32,914 nt of DNA from Polaromonas sp. (GCF_018780625.1 NZ_JADMJK010000132.1:1-32914); one strand, 5' to 3'; positions 17,163 through 27,905 are shown, numbered from the stretch's first letter. The notes: a model not told the origin generated them from the sequence alone. Translations and numbers: made by a program.

Positions 17163-20051
17163 TCAGCCCGTATTGCGCAAGCCCGCCGCAATTCCGTTGA
17201 TGGAGATGTGAATCCCGGTTTGCACCCGCTGGTCGGCCTGGCCGGCGCGGTAGCGGCGCACCAGTTCGACCTGCAAATGGTGCAGCGGGTCGATGTACGG
17301 AAAACGGTGGCGTATGGAGCGCTGCAGTGCGGCATTGCCGGCGAGCCGGTTTTTTTCGCCGGTGATCAGCGCCAGCGCTTCGGCCGTGCGGTGCCACTCG
17401 GCTTCGATCGCGCTGAAAATCCTTTTGCGCAGCCGAGCGTCGCTGACCAACTCGGCATAGCGGGACGCCAGCGCCAGGTCGCTTTTGGCCATCACCATGT
17501 CCATGTTGCTTAAAAGCGTTTTGAAGAACGGCCACTGGCGGTACATTTTTTGCAGCAGCGCGAGCGCTTCCTTGCGGCTGGCGGGGCTGCCACCCTGGCC
17601 CAAAAACTGCTCGATGGCCGAGCCAAAGCCCAGCCAGCCCGGCAGCGTCAGGCGGCACTGGCCCCAGCTAAAGCCCCAGGGAATGGCGCGCAGGTCTTCG
17701 ATCTTTTGCGAGGCCTTGCGCGACGCCGGGCGCGAGCCGATGTTGAGTTCTGCAATTTCGCGGATTGGCGTGGCGCTGAAAAAATACTCGGTGAAGCCGG
17801 GGGTGTCATACACCAGCGCGCGGTAGGCGGCCATGCTGGCGCGCGACAACTGGTCGGCGGCCTGCAAAAACGCCTGGGTGGCGGGCTTGGTTGGCTGCAG
17901 CAGCGTGGCTTCCAGCGTGGCCGCGACCAGGGTTTCGAGGTTGCGCCGGCCGATTTCGGGGTTGGCGTATTTGGAGCCAATGACCTCGCCCTGCTCGGTC
18001 AGGCGAATCTGGCCGCGCACCGTGCCGGGGGGTTGCGCCAAAATGGCCTCGTAGCTCGGGCCGCCCCCGCGGCCTACGGTGCCGCCCCGGCCATGGAACA
18101 TTCGCAGGGTGATGTTGTGCGAAAGAGCCAGCTGGTCAAACAGTTCCACCAGCGCGATTTCAGCGCGGTACAGCTCCCAGTTGCTGGTGAAAATGCCGCC
18201 GTCCTTGTTGCTGTCCGAATACCCCAGCATGATGTCCTGTTCTGCGCCGCTGCGCTGCACCAGTTGTGCAACGCCGGGCAAGGCATAGAACGCCCGCATG
18301 ATGGGCGCGGCATTGCGCAGGTCTTCAATGGTTTCAAACAGCGGAACGACGATCAGGTCGCAACGGGATCCGATCTTGTCCTGCACATCTTCGAGCAGCC
18401 CGTGCATCAGGCCGACTTCCTTTTGCAGCAGCAGCACTTCCAGCAAATCGCTCACGGTTTCGGTGTGGCTGATGATGTAGTGGCGAATCGCTTCCTTGCC
18501 AAAGCGCGCGCGCGCGGTGCGGGCCGCCTCGAAAATGGCCAGCTCGCTTTGGGCGTGCGCTGAATAGGTGGTGCCCACCACGCGCAAGGGCCGGGCGTCG
18601 TTCAGCAGCTGCATCAGCAGTGCGCGTTTGGCGGCTTCGTCCAGGCTGGCGTAGGCGGGCTCGACCCGGGCCACGGCCAGCAGTTCGGCCACCACTTCTT
18701 CGTGCTTGTCGGAACTCTGGCGCAGGTCCACCGTAGCCAGGTGAAAGCCAAACACTTCCACGGCACGAATCAGCGGGTGCAGGCGCTCGGCGATCAGCGC
18801 TTGCCCGTGGTGGCTGCGCAGCGACGTTTCAATGGTGCGCAGGTCGGCCAGGAAGTCTTCGGCCAGCGCGTAGGCATTTTGCGGCGCCACGGCATGGCGT
18901 GCCGCTTCGCCGCCGGTCAGCGTCTTGAGGGTGGCGGCCAGCCGGGCATAGACCCCGGTCAGGGCGCGGCGGTAGGGTTCGTCCTTGCGGTGTTCGCTGG
19001 TGTCGGGCGAGCTCTCGGCCAGCAGGCGCATTTCGGGGCTGAAGTCCACCAGCATGGCCGACAGCGACAGCTCGCCGCCCAGAAAGTGCACTTCGGTCAG
19101 GTAGTGGCGAAGCGCGACATCGGCCTGCCGGCCCAGCGCGTAATTCAGCGTGTCTGCATTGACGTTGGGATTGCCGTCGCGGTCGCCGCCTATCCACTGG
19201 CCCATGCGCAAAAAGCTGTGGACCGGGTGGTCGCCCAGCTCGCGTTCCAGGTTGGCGTAGAGCTTGGGAATCTCGCGCAAAAAGGTTGCTTCGTAGTAGC
19301 TCAGTGCGTTTTCGATCTCGTCGGCCACCGTGAGCTTGGAAAAGCGCAGTAGCCGCGTTTGCCACAGCTGCATCACGCGGGCGCGTAACTGGGCTTCGTT
19401 GGCGGCCAGCGCGCGCGGCGTCAGCGCGTCCTTGGTCACCGGCACGGCTTGCGCCAGCGCTTTGGTTTCATCGCGCCCCGTAAGCAGCTGGGCAATGGCG
19501 CGTTCGGCGTCCAGAATGCTTTTGCGCTGCACTTCGGTCGGGTGGGCGGTGAGCACCGGCGAGACAAAGCTGTGGGCCAGCGTGCTGGCGATGGTCTTGG
19601 GCGCAATGCCGGCCCAACGCAGGCGGGCCAGCGCCACTTCAATGCTGCCTTCCTGGGTGTCGCCAGCGCGCTCGTGGATGGTCCGGCGGCGGATATGGTG
19701 CCGGTCTTCGGCCAGGTTGGCCAGGTGGCTGAAGTAGGTGAATGCGCGGATCACGCTGACGGTCTGGTCACCGCTCAGGCCTTTGAGCAGTTTTTTAAGC
19801 GCCTTGTCGGCGGCCTGGTCGGCGTCGCGCCGGAAGGCCACCGACAGCTTGCGCACCTGCTCGATCAGCTCGTAGGCGGCCACGCCTTCCTGCTCGCGAA
19901 TCACATCGCCCAGTATGCGGCCCAGCAGCCGGATGTCTTCCACCAGCGGGCGTTCGTTGTCTCTGGACCGGGTGGGCGCCTTGTTGTCAGCGATTTTGGC
20001 GCTGCCGGTTGTGCTTTTCCTGATTTTTTGTGGGTGTGCCGAAGTGACCAT
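17163..20051 (-). CDS. ppc: Phosphoenolpyruvate carboxylase
   Basis: This 962-residue cytoplasmic enzyme converts phosphoenolpyruvate and bicarbonate to oxaloacetate, replenishing the citric acid cycle. Key motifs are [15 protein letters not shown] (H170, the catalytic histidine equivalent to E. coli H138), [10 protein letters not shown], and the mobile loop [18 protein letters not shown] (H653). The C-terminus ends LRNTG, as in nearly all bacterial PEPCs. The frame is open to 20087, but ATG 20051 has AAGGCAAAG directly upstream and gives MVTSAHPQK; the first 35 residues are a basic, poorly conserved extension. The gene is divergent from hemC across about 100 bases. No clear terminator follows it, so readthrough into the small gene and ndvB is possible. 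Confidence 0.98.
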   Translation of the reverse strand: MVTSAHPQKIRKSTTGSAKIADNKAPTRSRDNERPLVEDIRLLGRILGDVIREQEGVAAYELIEQVRKLSVAFRRDADQAADKALKKLLKGLSGDQTVSVIRAFTYFSHLANLAEDRHHIRRRTIHERAGDTQEGSIEVALARLRWAGIAPKTIASTLAHSFVSPVLTAHPTEVQRKSILDAERAIAQLLTGRDETKALAQAVPVTKDALTPRALAANEAQLRARVMQLWQTRLLRFSKLTVADEIENALSYYEATFLREIPKLYANLERELGDHPVHSFLRMGQWIGGDRDGNPNVNADTLNYALGRQADVALRHYLTEVHFLGGELSLSAMLVDFSPEMRLLAESSPDTSEHRKDEPYRRALTGVYARLAATLKTLTGGEAARHAVAPQNAYALAEDFLADLRTIETSLRSHHGQALIAERLHPLIRAVEVFGFHLATVDLRQSSDKHEEVVAELLAVARVEPAYASLDEAAKRALLMQLLNDARPLRVVGTTYSAHAQSELAIFEAARTARARFGKEAIRHYIISHTETVSDLLEVLLLQKEVGLMHGLLEDVQDKIGSRCDLIVVPLFETIEDLRNAAPIMRAFYALPGVAQLVQRSGAEQDIMLGYSDSNKDGGIFTSNWELYRAEIALVELFDQLALSHNITLRMFHGRGGTVGRGGGPSYEAILAQPPGTVRGQIRLTEQGEVIGSKYANPEIGRRNLETLVAATLEATLLQPTKPATQAFLQAADQLSRASMAAYRALVYDTPGFTEYFFSATPIREIAELNIGSRPASRKASQKIEDLRAIPWGFSWGQCRLTLPGWLGFGSAIEQFLGQGGSPASRKEALALLQKMYRQWPFFKTLLSNMDMVMAKSDLALASRYAELVSDARLRKRIFSAIEAEWHRTAEALALITGEKNRLAGNAALQRSIRHRFPYIDPLHHLQVELVRRYRAGQADQRVQTGIHISINGIAAGLRNTG

Positions 20052-20153
20052 CTTTGCCTTATGTATCTGAAGCTCGCATGCTAGCATTCACTTCCCCTTA
20101 AAAATACCAACAGGTTACGCGTGTCCACAGAGTTTGAAACCGTCAGGAATGTT

Positions 20154-21113
20154 GTGAAAAAAGTTGTGATCGCCACCCGGGAAAGTCGTCTGGCGATGTG
20201 GCAGGCCGAGCATGTCAAGGCGCTGCTGGAGGATCGTCTGGGCTGGCAGGTCGAACTGCTGGGCATGACGACGCTGGGCGACCAGATCCTGGACCGTCCC
20301 CTGAGCAAGGTGGGCGGCAAGGGCCTGTTCATCAAGGAGCTGGAAGTGGCGCTCAGCGAAGGCCGGGCCGATCTGGCGGTGCATTCGCTGAAAGACGTGC
20401 CGATGGACCTGCCCGAAGGCTTTGCGCTGGCCTGCGTGCTGGAGCGGGAAGACCCCCGCGATGCCTTTGTGTCCAACCAGTTCGCGTCGCTGGCCGAATT
20501 GCCGCTGGGCGCGGTGGTGGGCACCTCCAGCCTGCGCCGGCTGGTGCTGCTCAAGGCCATGCGGCCCGATCTGGACATTCAACCGCTGCGCGGCAACCTC
20601 GACACGCGCTTGCGCAAGCTCGACGAAGGCCAGTACGCCGCCGTTGTACTGGCCGCCGCGGGGCTCAAGCGGCTGGGCCTGGCGTCGCGCATTCGCAGCG
20701 CGTTTGCCCCCTGTGACATGCTGCCGGCCGCCGGGCAGGGCGCCTTGGGAATTGAAGTGCGCGCCGATCGCGCCGATCTGGTGCAGGCGCTGGCCACACT
20801 AGCCCATCAGCCGACCTGGCTGGCCGTGACCGCCGAGCGCACGGTGTCGCGCGCCATGGGCGGAAGCTGCTCCATGCCGCTGGCCGCCTTTGTGACGGCC
20901 GGCCCCGGGCATGCCTTGCAGCTGGATGCTGCCTGGGGCGACCCGGTGGGTGTAGCGACCACTGACGGTGCCGCCTTGCCGACGCCTTTGGTGCAGGTGC
21001 AACAAAGCGCTGAGGTGCGCAGTTTTGACGAGGCCGAGGCCTTGGGCGAAGCGGTGGCGGCGCAGCTTCGCGCCGGTGGCGCAGTCTGGGCCAGCAACGC
21101 ACCGGCAGCCTGA
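20154..21113 (+). CDS. hemC: Hydroxymethylbilane synthase (porphobilinogen deaminase)
   Basis: This cytoplasmic enzyme joins four porphobilinogen molecules into hydroxymethylbilane in haem synthesis. Motifs include [50 protein letters not shown] and [12 protein letters not shown]. The cysteine in the last motif holds the dipyrromethane cofactor. I start at GTG 20154 because AGGA lies five bases upstream and the cofactor cysteine then falls at C239, close to C242 of the E. coli enzyme. A GTG at 20121 in the same frame would add 11 residues and is the main alternative. Product length is 319. The stop shares one base with the hemD ATG (TGATG), indicating coupled translation at the head of a hemCDXY unit. 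Confidence 0.97.
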   Translation: MKKVVIATRESRLAMWQAEHVKALLEDRLGWQVELLGMTTLGDQILDRPLSKVGGKGLFIKELEVALSEGRADLAVHSLKDVPMDLPEGFALACVLEREDPRDAFVSNQFASLAELPLGAVVGTSSLRRLVLLKAMRPDLDIQPLRGNLDTRLRKLDEGQYAAVVLAAAGLKRLGLASRIRSAFAPCDMLPAAGQGALGIEVRADRADLVQALATLAHQPTWLAVTAERTVSRAMGGSCSMPLAAFVTAGPGHALQLDAAWGDPVGVATTDGAALPTPLVQVQQSAEVRSFDEAEALGEAVAAQLRAGGAVWASNAPAA

Positions 21114-21997
21114 TGCCGGACGCTGGCGTGAAAGCGCTCCGTGTGCTGGTAACACGGCCGGCCCGCGACGCCCGGCACTGGGTGCAGCAGTTGCAGCAAA
21201 GCGGTGTGGCGGCCGAGGCTTTGCCCCTGATTGAAATTGCGCCCGCCAGCGGCGCCGCCAGTGCGCAGGCCCTGGCCGAGGCCTGGCAGACGCTGGAGCG
21301 CTACGACGTTTGCATGTTTGTCAGCAGTAATGCGGTGGACTATTTTTTCAAGTCAAATAAGGCCTTGCCCCAGTATTTACAGGGACAAGATGCTATTGAA
21401 AAAGTAGCAAACAACCTGCCTGGAACGGTCCCGCAAGGCCTGCGCTTCATGGCGCCCGGCCCGGGCACCGTGGCTGCGCTGATCGCGGCGGGCGTTCCCG
21501 CTAGCCAGATTGACGCACCGGCCGCCGACGCACAGCAGTTTGACTCCGAAGCGCTGTGGGACGTGGTGGGCCGGCGCGACTGGCAGGGCCGGCGGGTGCT
21601 GGTGGTACGCGGACAAAACTCAGGAGCCCAAAGCGGTGCGCCCTCGTCTGGACGTGACTGGATCGCCCGGCAGTGGGCCTCCGCCGGGGCCCAGGTCGAC
21701 TTTGTGGGCGTCTACCAGCGCCGCGCGCCGCAGCTGACAGACGCGCAGATTCAGCGTGCCAGGGCGGCCAGCAGCGATGGGTCTATCTGGTTGTTTAGCA
21801 GCTCTGAGGCGGTCGCCAACCTGGTCCACATGCCCGAAATGGCGGGAACGGCGTGGAGCCGTGCCCGCGCCGTAGCCACCCATCCGCGCATTGCCCTGGC
21901 CGTGCGGGCGGTGGGCTGGGGTGTTGTTGTGGCGTCACGCCCGGCACTGAAGGACATCAGGGACACGCTCGCCTCGATAGAATCAAGCCATCCATGA
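21113..21997 (+). CDS. hemD: Uroporphyrinogen-III synthase
   Basis: This 294-residue enzyme cyclises hydroxymethylbilane to uroporphyrinogen III with inversion of ring D. The family is weakly conserved, but VLVTRPARDARHWVQQLQ, VCMFVSSNAVDYFF, MAPGPGTVAALIAAGV, GRRVLVVRGQNSG and WLFSSSEAVANL are all in their expected places. Position between hemC and hemX is decisive. It runs somewhat longer than usual (about 250-270) because of an insertion at about residues 81-100 (KSNKALPQYLQGQDAIEKVA). This lies in an AT-richer stretch that matches the dispersed repeat in reverse orientation. The insertion falls in a loop before MAPGPGT and keeps the frame. The stop overlaps the hemX ATG by four bases. Confidence 0.93.
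   Translation: MPDAGVKALRVLVTRPARDARHWVQQLQQSGVAAEALPLIEIAPASGAASAQALAEAWQTLERYDVCMFVSSNAVDYFFKSNKALPQYLQGQDAIEKVANNLPGTVPQGLRFMAPGPGTVAALIAAGVPASQIDAPAADAQQFDSEALWDVVGRRDWQGRRVLVVRGQNSGAQSGAPSSGRDWIARQWASAGAQVDFVGVYQRRAPQLTDAQIQRARAASSDGSIWLFSSSEAVANLVHMPEMAGTAWSRARAVATHPRIALAVRAVGWGVVVASRPALKDIRDTLASIESSHP
21353..21410 (-). repeat. Dispersed repeat, copy 2 (inside hemD)
   Basis: Read on the minus strand this runs ttgctactttttcaatagc, then a cttgtccctgta core, then ggggcaaggccttatttg. The order of short blocks (ttgctac, tagc, cttg, ggggc, ggc, attt) is the same as in the copy at 28091-28147. The local drop in GC inside a GC-rich gene supports an inserted origin. It encodes about 19 in-frame residues of hemD. 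Confidence 0.55.
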
Positions 21998-23130
21998 GCG
22001 ACCGCTACCCCGATCTCCCTCCTTCCGCACCCGATGCCGGGTCTGTACCCGACGGCAGTGCCGAGCGCGGACGGGTCGTGACTGCCGCACCAGCGGCGCT
22101 GCTGCCCGGCAAGTGGGCGCTGTTGTCGCTCGCCCTGGCTGCGGCCGCGCTGGCGTCCAGTGTTTTGCTATGGCAACGGCTCGGCAGCGTGCAGGAAGAA
22201 CTGGCCCGCCGCAGCCTGGACGCCAGCGCGCAGTCGGTCGAGGCGCGCACCCTGGCCCGCCAGGCGCAGGAGGGCATGCTTGAGTTGTCCGGGCGGCTGG
22301 CCATGCAGGAAACCCGTATCAGCGAGGTCAGCCTGCAGCGCACCCAGCTTGAAGAACTCATGCAGAGCCTGTCGCGCTCGCGTGATGAAAACCTGGTCGT
22401 GGACATGGAGTCTGCGCTGCGGCTGGCGCAGCAGCAAGCGCAACTCACCGGCAGTGCCGAGCCCCTGATTGCTGCGCTCAAGTCTGCCGACCAGCGCCTG
22501 TCGCGGGCCGCTCAACCGCGTCTGGGTCCCCTGCAGCGCGCCATCACGCGGGATCTGGACCGCATCAAGGCCGCGACCGTCACCGATGTGCCGCTGTTGA
22601 TGCTCAAACTCGACGAACTTGTCGGCCTGGTCGATGAATTGCCGGTGGCCAACGCGATGCCGGCCAGCGGCACGCTTCGCGTGGCGACCCCGCCTTCCTC
22701 GCCGGCGGCGCCCGCGTCCGCATCCGGCACATCCTGGCGGGATGTCTTTGATCAGCAGGCGCTTCAGGGCTGGTCGCAGCGCATGCTGGGCGGCCTGTGG
22801 GATGGCGCCCGCCAGTTGCTGCGCGTGAGCCGCATTGAGCAGCCCGAAGCGGCTTTGCTGGCGCCCGAGCAGTCGTTTTTCCTGCGTGAAAACCTCAAGC
22901 TCCGGCTGCTCAATGCCCGCCTGGGATTGCTGTCGCGCCAGACGGCCTCTGCGCGTGCCGATCTGCTGAGCGCCAGCGCCTGGCTGGGCAAGTACTTCGA
23001 CCCCGCTTCGCGCAAAACCCAGGCGGCACGCGAGTTGCTGGCCCAGGTGCAAGGCCAGCTGAAAACCAGCGAGTTGCCACGCCTGGACGACACGCTGACG
23101 GCCCTGGCCACTGCGTCTGCAGGCCGGTAA
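21994..23130 (+). CDS. hemX: HemX-like membrane protein
   Basis: This 378-residue protein of the HemX family is often annotated as uroporphyrin-III C-methyltransferase, but it lacks methylase motifs and its true role is unclear. An N-terminal Pro/Ser/Asp-rich cytoplasmic stretch (1-38) precedes one transmembrane helix (about 41-60, WALLSLALAAAALASSVLLW). A long coiled-coil-like region follows (about 62-130, SVQEELARRSLDASAQSVEA). The C-terminal part (about 240-370) has the family pattern SWRDVFDQQALQGWSQRMLG and FFLRENLKLRLLNARLGLLS. ATG 21994 overlaps the hemD stop by four bases; the frame is open further upstream inside hemD, but that part is shadow. HemX and HemY probably act as a membrane scaffold for haem synthesis enzymes; this is inference from family context. 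Confidence 0.9.
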   Translation: MSDRYPDLPPSAPDAGSVPDGSAERGRVVTAAPAALLPGKWALLSLALAAAALASSVLLWQRLGSVQEELARRSLDASAQSVEARTLARQAQEGMLELSGRLAMQETRISEVSLQRTQLEELMQSLSRSRDENLVVDMESALRLAQQQAQLTGSAEPLIAALKSADQRLSRAAQPRLGPLQRAITRDLDRIKAATVTDVPLLMLKLDELVGLVDELPVANAMPASGTLRVATPPSSPAAPASASGTSWRDVFDQQALQGWSQRMLGGLWDGARQLLRVSRIEQPEAALLAPEQSFFLRENLKLRLLNARLGLLSRQTASARADLLSASAWLGKYFDPASRKTQAARELLAQVQGQLKTSELPRLDDTLTALATASAGR

Positions 23131-23155
23131 CCGGCAGAAGGGCAACAAGTCAATC

Positions 23156-24445
23156 ATGCGCGCCGCTCTCTGGTTTTTGGCCCTGTTTGGCGTGGCCGTG
23201 GCAGTTGCCCTGTTTGCCGGCAACAATCAGGCCGTGGTGACTGTGTTCTGGCCACCGAACCGGGTTGATATCTCCTTTAATTTACTGATGCTGCTGCTGG
23301 CCGGGCTGTTCATGGTGCTGTACCTGGCGCTGCGCGCCATGTCGGCCGTGGTGTCGCTGCCGGCCGAAGCCCAGCGCTGGCGCGCCCAGCAAAAAGAACG
23401 CGCCATGTACGGCGCGGTCATGGATGCGCTGGCGCACCTGCTGGCGGGGCGCTATATCCGGGCCTCCAAGTCGGCCCAGAATGCGCTGGCGCAGGAAAAG
23501 AGCCTGGCACTGCATGCGGATGCGTCGGGCCATGAATGGGGGCATCACGACAGTCGCGCCAGCCAGCTGCGCGCGCTGGCTCACCTGCTGGTGGCCGAAA
23601 GTGCCCAGTCGCTTCAAAACCATGCCGTGCGTGCGCAGCATTTGCAGTCGGCGCTTCAGGCGTCGGAGCAGCGCAGCGCGCAGGGCGTGCGCGAAGCCGT
23701 GCAGTTTCGCGCTGCGCGCTGGGCGCTGGAGGACCGCGATGCCGGCGCCGCGCTGGAGTGGCTGGGCCAGCTGCCGCTGGGCGCGGCCAGGCGCACGCTG
23801 GCGCTGCGCATGAAGCTGCGCGCGGCCCGGCAGGCGCAGCAGACCGCGCAGGCGCTGGAGACCGCACGGCTGCTGGCCAAGCACCGCGCGTTCTCGCCGG
23901 CCGCTGCGCAAAGCCTGGTGCGCGGCCTGGCGCTGGCGCTGCTCAACGAGGCGCATGACCCGGTGCAACTGCAGCAAGCCTGGCATTCGCTGGACGGCAG
24001 CGAACGCGCCATGCCCGAGGTGGTGATCCATGCGGCATCGCGCCTCATGGCGCTGCACGGCGATGCCGAACTGGCCCGCTCCTGGCTGCTGCAGGTGTGG
24101 GACCGCATGATGCAGCCCGGCGCCAGCATGGGCGACGAGCTGAACACCAAACTGATCGCGGTGCTGGAAGCCGGACTGGACAGCCTTGATGCAAGCTGGC
24201 TGGCCCGCATCGAGATGGCGCAGCGCGGACGTCCGCGTGATGCCAACCTCCAGTACCTGGCGGGCATGGCCTGCCTGAATCGCCAGCTCTGGGGCAAAGC
24301 CCAGCAGTTGTTGTCGCAGGCCACGCTGGCTTTGCAGGACAGCGGGCTGCGCCGCAATGCCTGGCGGGCGCTTGCGCTTTTGGCTGAGCAGCGCCAGGAC
24401 GGCGAAGCCGCAGCCCAAGCCTACAAGCGCGCTGCACAGGCCTGA
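23156..24445 (+). CDS. hemY: HemY-type TPR membrane protein
   Basis: This 429-residue inner-membrane protein belongs to the gammaproteobacterial/betaproteobacterial HemY_N family, which is unrelated to the HemY protoporphyrinogen oxidase of Bacillus. Two hydrophobic helices open the chain (about residues 3-21, ALWFLALFGVAVAVALFAG, and about 42-61, FNLLMLLLAGLFMVLYLALR). Between them is the conserved NNQAVVTVFWPPNRVDISFN segment. The rest is Ala/Leu/Gln-rich alpha-helical repeats of TPR type, ending ALLAEQRQDGEAAAQAYKRA. It starts 25 bases after hemX, so it probably shares the hem transcript. Its role in haem synthesis is inferred from universal linkage to hemCDX rather than a known reaction. 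Confidence 0.9.
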   Translation: MRAALWFLALFGVAVAVALFAGNNQAVVTVFWPPNRVDISFNLLMLLLAGLFMVLYLALRAMSAVVSLPAEAQRWRAQQKERAMYGAVMDALAHLLAGRYIRASKSAQNALAQEKSLALHADASGHEWGHHDSRASQLRALAHLLVAESAQSLQNHAVRAQHLQSALQASEQRSAQGVREAVQFRAARWALEDRDAGAALEWLGQLPLGAARRTLALRMKLRAARQAQQTAQALETARLLAKHRAFSPAAAQSLVRGLALALLNEAHDPVQLQQAWHSLDGSERAMPEVVIHAASRLMALHGDAELARSWLLQVWDRMMQPGASMGDELNTKLIAVLEAGLDSLDASWLARIEMAQRGRPRDANLQYLAGMACLNRQLWGKAQQLLSQATLALQDSGLRRNAWRALALLAEQRQDGEAAAQAYKRAAQA

Positions 24446-24715
24446 AATTCCGGCGCAGGCGCCATGCCTGGTGGCTGGCTGGCGCAGCATTTGCGCACCG
24501 GATTAACCCGGAAAATAATTAGCCGGTTTCTGCATGCTCGCCGGTTGATGCCGTGATAGGTGAGTTCAACGCGGCCTGGCGCGGCAGGGCGGGCGTGTGC
24601 TACCCGCGTCCTGCAACCCCCGCATGACCTCGTGTGTCGATCTGGCCTGAAGATGGGTAGGCGCATCTGTGACACGCCGGATGTAAACCTGCTTTCCGGT
24701 TTAAAACAGGCAAAG
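24446..24715. other. Gene-free stretch between hemY and the rne terminator
   Basis: The stretch lies between the 3' ends of hemY (plus) and rne (minus). Open frames here are short and lack family features. I see no RNA gene or repeat apart from the hairpin that follows at 24714-24743. Confidence 0.5.
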
Positions 24716-24743
24716 AAAAAGGCTCCAGTTGGAGCCTTTTTCA
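24714..24743. terminator. Bidirectional rho-independent terminator (rne / hem operon)
   Basis: A perfect GGCTCC-AGTT-GGAGCC hairpin (24721-24736) is flanked by AAAAA on the left and TTTTT on the right, so it can stop transcription in both directions. It lies 16 bases past the rne stop and about 270 bases past hemY. Confidence 0.9.
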
Positions 24744-24758
24744 GGGGAGCAGTGAAGC

Positions 24759-27700
24759 TTAGTCGACCGATTTTTCAAACGGCAGGGGCATGGTTCCCAA
24801 GTCGCGCTTGGTCTCGACCAGCACCAGGGGCGCTTCTTCCGACACCACCCGCGCAGGACGCTCGCGCTGAACCTTCACGGGCTGAACTTCAGCGGCTATC
24901 GCGGCTTGCGCCTCGGCAATCTTGCTTGCATCGGAGTTGATCCACTGCAGACCAGAGCTCTGTGCCACTTGCACCAGATCCTGCAAAGGCAAGTCGTAAG
25001 ACGCAACCTTGGGCAGGGCACTGGAAACCGGCGCCGCTTGCACGGGTGCAGGTGCAGGTGCAGGCGCAGGCGCAGCAACAGGTACCGGTGGTGCGACATG
25101 AGCGACTGCCGGAACGACCACAGGTGCTACTGATTTTGCAGCTACTGGCTCCCGTTCCTGATGGGCTGGCGCTTGGCTTTGCTCTGAGGGCTCGGTCGGT
25201 TCAGCATGAACCGGCAGCGCGCTGCCTTCCACTGGCTGCTCGATGCGCTCCCCGCGCTCACCGCGTTCACGGCGCTCGCGGCCATAACGGTCACGGCTGC
25301 GGCGTTCCCGCTGCGGGCGCTCCTGGCCTTCTTCCTGCCCCTCGGCGCGAACGGGAAGCTCGGTCGATGAGGCCAGCACGACCGGATTGCCAGCCTCGTC
25401 AGGACTTGCAACGACGGCGGGGTGCGCCGCATCGAAACTGTCGGCCTGGGCTGCGGCGACAGGCGCTGCAGCGATGCCCTCTGGGCGCTCGCCACGGCGT
25501 TCGTTGCGACGGCCATTGCGCTCGCCGCCCCGTTCACCACGTTCACGGCGGCCTTCGCCACGTTCCTCGCTGCGTCCTTCAGGACGGCCGCCGGGCTGGC
25601 GTTCGCCGTCACGGCTGGCGTCCAGGGCGGGCCGCTCCTGGCGCGGTGCTGCCGCTTCGCCGCCCATGGCTGCTGCCATGGCCGCCTGGTTGGCCAATGC
25701 CAGATCCTGCTCGACGGCATCGCGCGCAATGCGTTCGCCGCGCTCCGGGCGCTCGGTGCGGTCCCCGCGCTCGCGGCGTCCACGGCCTTCGCGGTTCTCA
25801 TTGCGTGGCAGCCCTTCGATCGGGGTCTCGCCGCGGGTCTCTGCGCGGTTGTCAATACGGCTTTCTCCGGCCGGACGCTCCTGGCGGCCTCCTTCTGCGC
25901 GTGCTTCAGGACTGCGCTCGCGGCGTTCAGGCGCACGGCCTTCCGGGCGGCCTTCGGCATTGCCTTCCCCACGGCCTTCACCGCGGCTGCGGCCACCGCG
26001 TCGGCTGTCACGGCCGCCACGCTCCTGGCGTTCACCGCCACGGTCAGAGCGCTCGCCACGTCCTTCAGGGCGGCCTTCACGGCGCACCTGGCTGGCTGGC
26101 TCGTCTTTTTTCACGACCACCGGGGCAGGGGCTGGCGCGGGCACGGGCGTTTCTTCGCCGCTGAACAGGCGCTTGATCCAGCCGAACAGGCCCTGCTCGG
26201 CGGGTGCCGGCGCTGGCGTAGCGACTGGCGCAGGGCGTGCTGCTGGTTTGGGGGCCGCAGGGGCCATCGCTGCAGGCGGCTTGGGAATGACCACAGGAGC
26301 TGGCGCATCGGGCAGTACGCCCTTGATGATGGGTTCCTGCTTGTTGTGCTTTTCCTGGCTGCGGCGCGTGACCGTGGTCTGGTCTTCAATATCTTCCGCC
26401 ATTTTGTAGCTGGCTTCGATATTGTCCAGGCGTGGATCGTCGTGTTTCAGGCGCTCCAGGCGGTAGTTGGGTGTTTCCAGCGTCTTGTTGGGCACCAGCA
26501 GCACGTTGATGCGCTGCTTCATTTCGATCTTGGCGATTTCCGAGCGCTTTTCATTGAGCAGGAAAGACGCCACATCGACCGGCACCTGGCACAGCACCGA
26601 AGCCGTGCTGTCCTTGAGGGACTCTTCCTGGATGATGCGCAAAATCTGCAGCGCCGAGCTTTCGGTGTCGCGGATATGGCCGGAACCGCCGCAACGCGGG
26701 CAGGGAATTGAGGCCCCTTCGTTGAGCGCCGGGCGCAAGCGCTGGCGGCTCATTTCCATCAGGCCGAACTTGCTGATGGTGCCGAACTGCACGCGTGCGC
26801 GGTCCTGGCGCAGCGCGTCGCGCAGGCGGGTTTCCACATCGCGGCGGTTGCGCGACTCTTCCATGTCGATAAAGTCGATGACGATCAGGCCGCCCAGGTC
26901 GCGCAGACGCATCTGGCGCGCCACTTCGTCGGCAGCTTCCAGGTTGGTGCGGGTCGCGGTTTCCTCAATGTCGCCGCCCTTGATGGCGCGGGCCGAGTTG
27001 ACGTCGATGGATACCAGCGCTTCGGTGTGGTCGATCACGATGGCGCCGCCGGAAGGCAGTTGCACGGTGCGGGCGTAGGCCGACTCGATCTGGTGCTCGA
27101 TCTGGAAGCGCGAGAACAGCGGCGCGTCGTCGCGGTAGCGCTTGACGCGGTGCTCGTGCTCGGGCATCACGTGGGCCATGAACTGGCGGGCCTGCTCGTA
27201 GACGTCGTCGGTGTCGAACAGGATGTCGCCGATGTCGCTGTTGAAGTAGTCGCGGATCGCGCGGATCACCAGGCTCGATTCCTGGTAAATCAGGAAAGCG
27301 CCCTTGCCGCCCTTGCCGGCGCCGTCAATCGCGGTCCAGAGCTTGAGCAGATAGTTCAGGTCCCACTGCAGTTCAGGGGCGCTGCGCCCAATGCCGGCCG
27401 TGCGCGCAATGATGCTCATGCCGTTCGGGTATTCGAGCTGGTCCATCGCCTCTTTGAGGTCGGCCCGGTCTTCACCTTCGATGCGGCGAGACACACCGCC
27501 GCCGCGCGGGTTGTTGGGCATCAGTACCACATAGCGGCCGGCCAGGCTGACGAAGGTGGTCAGCGCTGCCCCCTTGTTGCCGCGTTCTTCTTTTTCGACC
27601 TGGACCAGCAGTTCCTGGCCTTCCTTGATCACGTCGCTGATGCGGGCCTGGTTGACCGGCACGCCTTGCGCAAAATATTGCCTTGAGATTTCCTTGAAAG

Positions 27701-27905
27701 GCAGGAAACCGTGGCGGTCTTCGCCGTAGTCGACAAAACACGCTTCCAGCGAGGGCTCGACGCGGGTGACGACGGCTTTGTAGATGTTGCCTTTGCGCTG
27801 CTCGCGCCCTTCAATTTCAATTTCGTAGTCGAGGAGCTTTTGTCCGTCAACAATCGCCAGGCGGCGCTCTTCGGCCTGGGTGGCATTTACCAGCATGCGT
27901 TTCAT
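24759..27905 (-). CDS. rne: Ribonuclease E
   Basis: This 1048-residue endoribonuclease is central to mRNA decay and rRNA/tRNA processing and is the scaffold of the degradosome. The start [21 protein letters not shown] leads into an S1 domain (about 35-120). The DNase I-like catalytic region has aspartates in VSIDVNS (about D300) and VIDFIDMEE (about D343). The zinc-link cysteines are in CPRCGGSGH (about 401-404). After about residue 530 the protein is disordered. A Pro/Ala stretch precedes a very Arg/Gly/Glu-rich block (about 610-870) rich in RGE/RGG/RRE repeats, then a second Pro/Ala stretch. The end has a compact motif, [19 protein letters not shown]. The arginine block probably binds RNA and partners. 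The ATG at 27905 is the family start; a long leader precedes it. Confidence 0.97.
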   Translation of the reverse strand: MKRMLVNATQAEERRLAIVDGQKLLDYEIEIEGREQRKGNIYKAVVTRVEPSLEACFVDYGEDRHGFLPFKEISRQYFAQGVPVNQARISDVIKEGQELLVQVEKEERGNKGAALTTFVSLAGRYVVLMPNNPRGGGVSRRIEGEDRADLKEAMDQLEYPNGMSIIARTAGIGRSAPELQWDLNYLLKLWTAIDGAGKGGKGAFLIYQESSLVIRAIRDYFNSDIGDILFDTDDVYEQARQFMAHVMPEHEHRVKRYRDDAPLFSRFQIEHQIESAYARTVQLPSGGAIVIDHTEALVSIDVNSARAIKGGDIEETATRTNLEAADEVARQMRLRDLGGLIVIDFIDMEESRNRRDVETRLRDALRQDRARVQFGTISKFGLMEMSRQRLRPALNEGASIPCPRCGGSGHIRDTESSALQILRIIQEESLKDSTASVLCQVPVDVASFLLNEKRSEIAKIEMKQRINVLLVPNKTLETPNYRLERLKHDDPRLDNIEASYKMAEDIEDQTTVTRRSQEKHNKQEPIIKGVLPDAPAPVVIPKPPAAMAPAAPKPAARPAPVATPAPAPAEQGLFGWIKRLFSGEETPVPAPAPAPVVVKKDEPASQVRREGRPEGRGERSDRGGERQERGGRDSRRGGRSRGEGRGEGNAEGRPEGRAPERRERSPEARAEGGRQERPAGESRIDNRAETRGETPIEGLPRNENREGRGRRERGDRTERPERGERIARDAVEQDLALANQAAMAAAMGGEAAAPRQERPALDASRDGERQPGGRPEGRSEERGEGRRERGERGGERNGRRNERRGERPEGIAAAPVAAAQADSFDAAHPAVVASPDEAGNPVVLASSTELPVRAEGQEEGQERPQRERRSRDRYGRERRERGERGERIEQPVEGSALPVHAEPTEPSEQSQAPAHQEREPVAAKSVAPVVVPAVAHVAPPVPVAAPAPAPAPAPVQAAPVSSALPKVASYDLPLQDLVQVAQSSGLQWINSDASKIAEAQAAIAAEVQPVKVQRERPARVVSEEAPLVLVETKRDLGTMPLPFEKSVD

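Noticed and set aside
24421-24675. An 84-codon minus-strand frame after hemY
   Set aside because: Partly antisense to hemY, with no domain, odd Arg/Cys-rich composition and no supporting ribosome binding site.
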